From: Diadema setosum
Taxonomy: Eukaryota > Echinodermata > Echinoidea > Diadematoida > Diadematidae
Assembly: GCA_033980235.1 (NCBI GenBank)
Contig: CM067068.1
Coordinates: 34,325,546 to 34,389,545, forward strand
Direction: 5' to 3'
Length of the DNA: 64,000 bases
Made by a program: the position numbers and the translations under genes. Below, one piece after another: positions 63,491-64,000 of this stretch. The notes beneath the pieces were generated by a model. The model saw only the letters and a list, made by a program, of their open reading frames with translations, did no database searches and was not told the origin of the DNA. Within the stretch, counting starts at the first letter, position 1. Every line of letters starts with the position of its first letter.

Positions 63491-64000
63491 AACCCATGTC
63501 TTACGTTTTCGTTGCGGCCTTTAGGCATGTTGGGGAACAAGTGTACAATATATTGAAATCATATCAACGGAGAAGCCATCTATAGATATCAGATACAGTA
63601 GGCATCCTAGGCCTACTTTGCTCAAAAAGTCCCCTATTCGTCAACATTCATGTTCAACCATGCAGGTCTAACTCGGCCTGTACGTGTGCTGTGTTAGTGA
63701 AATGTAGAGAGATGACAGTACCCGTGATGATTGTAGAAGCTGGCTGTACAACATTGTGTGCAAGATAACACAAGTCATTCACAATAAATTCTATTGATGC
63801 ATAACAGTCATGTCCGTGCCGATTTGATATTCTGAAGAACATGGCTTATACGATATAGGGACCTACATGTATGTTTCTTGCAACTGCAATCGAATGCCTA
63901 AGTGGACAAAACCTTGGGCTTTCAATGAGGAGAAGAATTCTTATTCCTGTCTGGTGCTCGTATCCTTCGGGAAGATGACACAGTAATGCCTTTCACCCTA

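Overview
This is eukaryotic nuclear DNA: genes split by large GT-AG introns, AT-rich, microsatellite-rich and packed with foldback MITEs, non-LTR (LINE) fragments and other transposons. Nothing prokaryotic, viral or plasmid-like is visible. The repeat style (palindromic TTAA-flanked MITEs, an 'ATGCCTCCGCC' element, CR1/L2/Jockey-type LINE tails ending in TTGAA repeats, a TTAGGG-type interstitial telomeric tract) suggests a marine invertebrate, probably a deuterostome such as an echinoderm. That taxonomic guess is inference only.

The only convincing host genes are three tandem, same-strand paralogues of one six-exon gene. Each encodes a four-pass membrane protein of about 205-209 residues that I assign to the TMEM179/TMEM179B family from the loop cysteine pattern, the transmembrane layout and a few shared motifs. 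Gene A spans 89-10594 and its exon 1 lies upstream of the window. Gene B (17115-34725) and gene C (50515-62826) are complete. All three share exon sizes (102, 114, 80, 135 or 147, 76 and 111 nt) and intron phases. A and B also share about 0.7 kb of 3' flank, so they look like the more recent duplicate pair. Only molecular features can be inferred; no function is shown.

Layout: 1-11050 gene A, with several TTAA-flanked MITEs in intron 4 and an in-frame duplication at the end of exon 5; 11051-17114 intergenic, with MITEs and GC-rich foldbacks; 17115-35192 gene B, whose 11.2 kb intron 2 holds a 2 kb element with long inverted ends and a 6 kb element carrying a frameshifted ORF; 35193-50514 intergenic, with LINE remnants, a transposon full of AGGTCA repeats, a tandem array, and a multi-level nested insertion at 45.4-48.7 kb; 50515-63000 gene C, with a LINE in intron 3 that is itself interrupted by another element; then a C-rich tract in the 3' flank.

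No rRNA, tRNA, CRISPR array or prokaryotic operon is visible. Comparing A with B lets several insertions be ordered in time, because the empty target sites are still present in the other copy.
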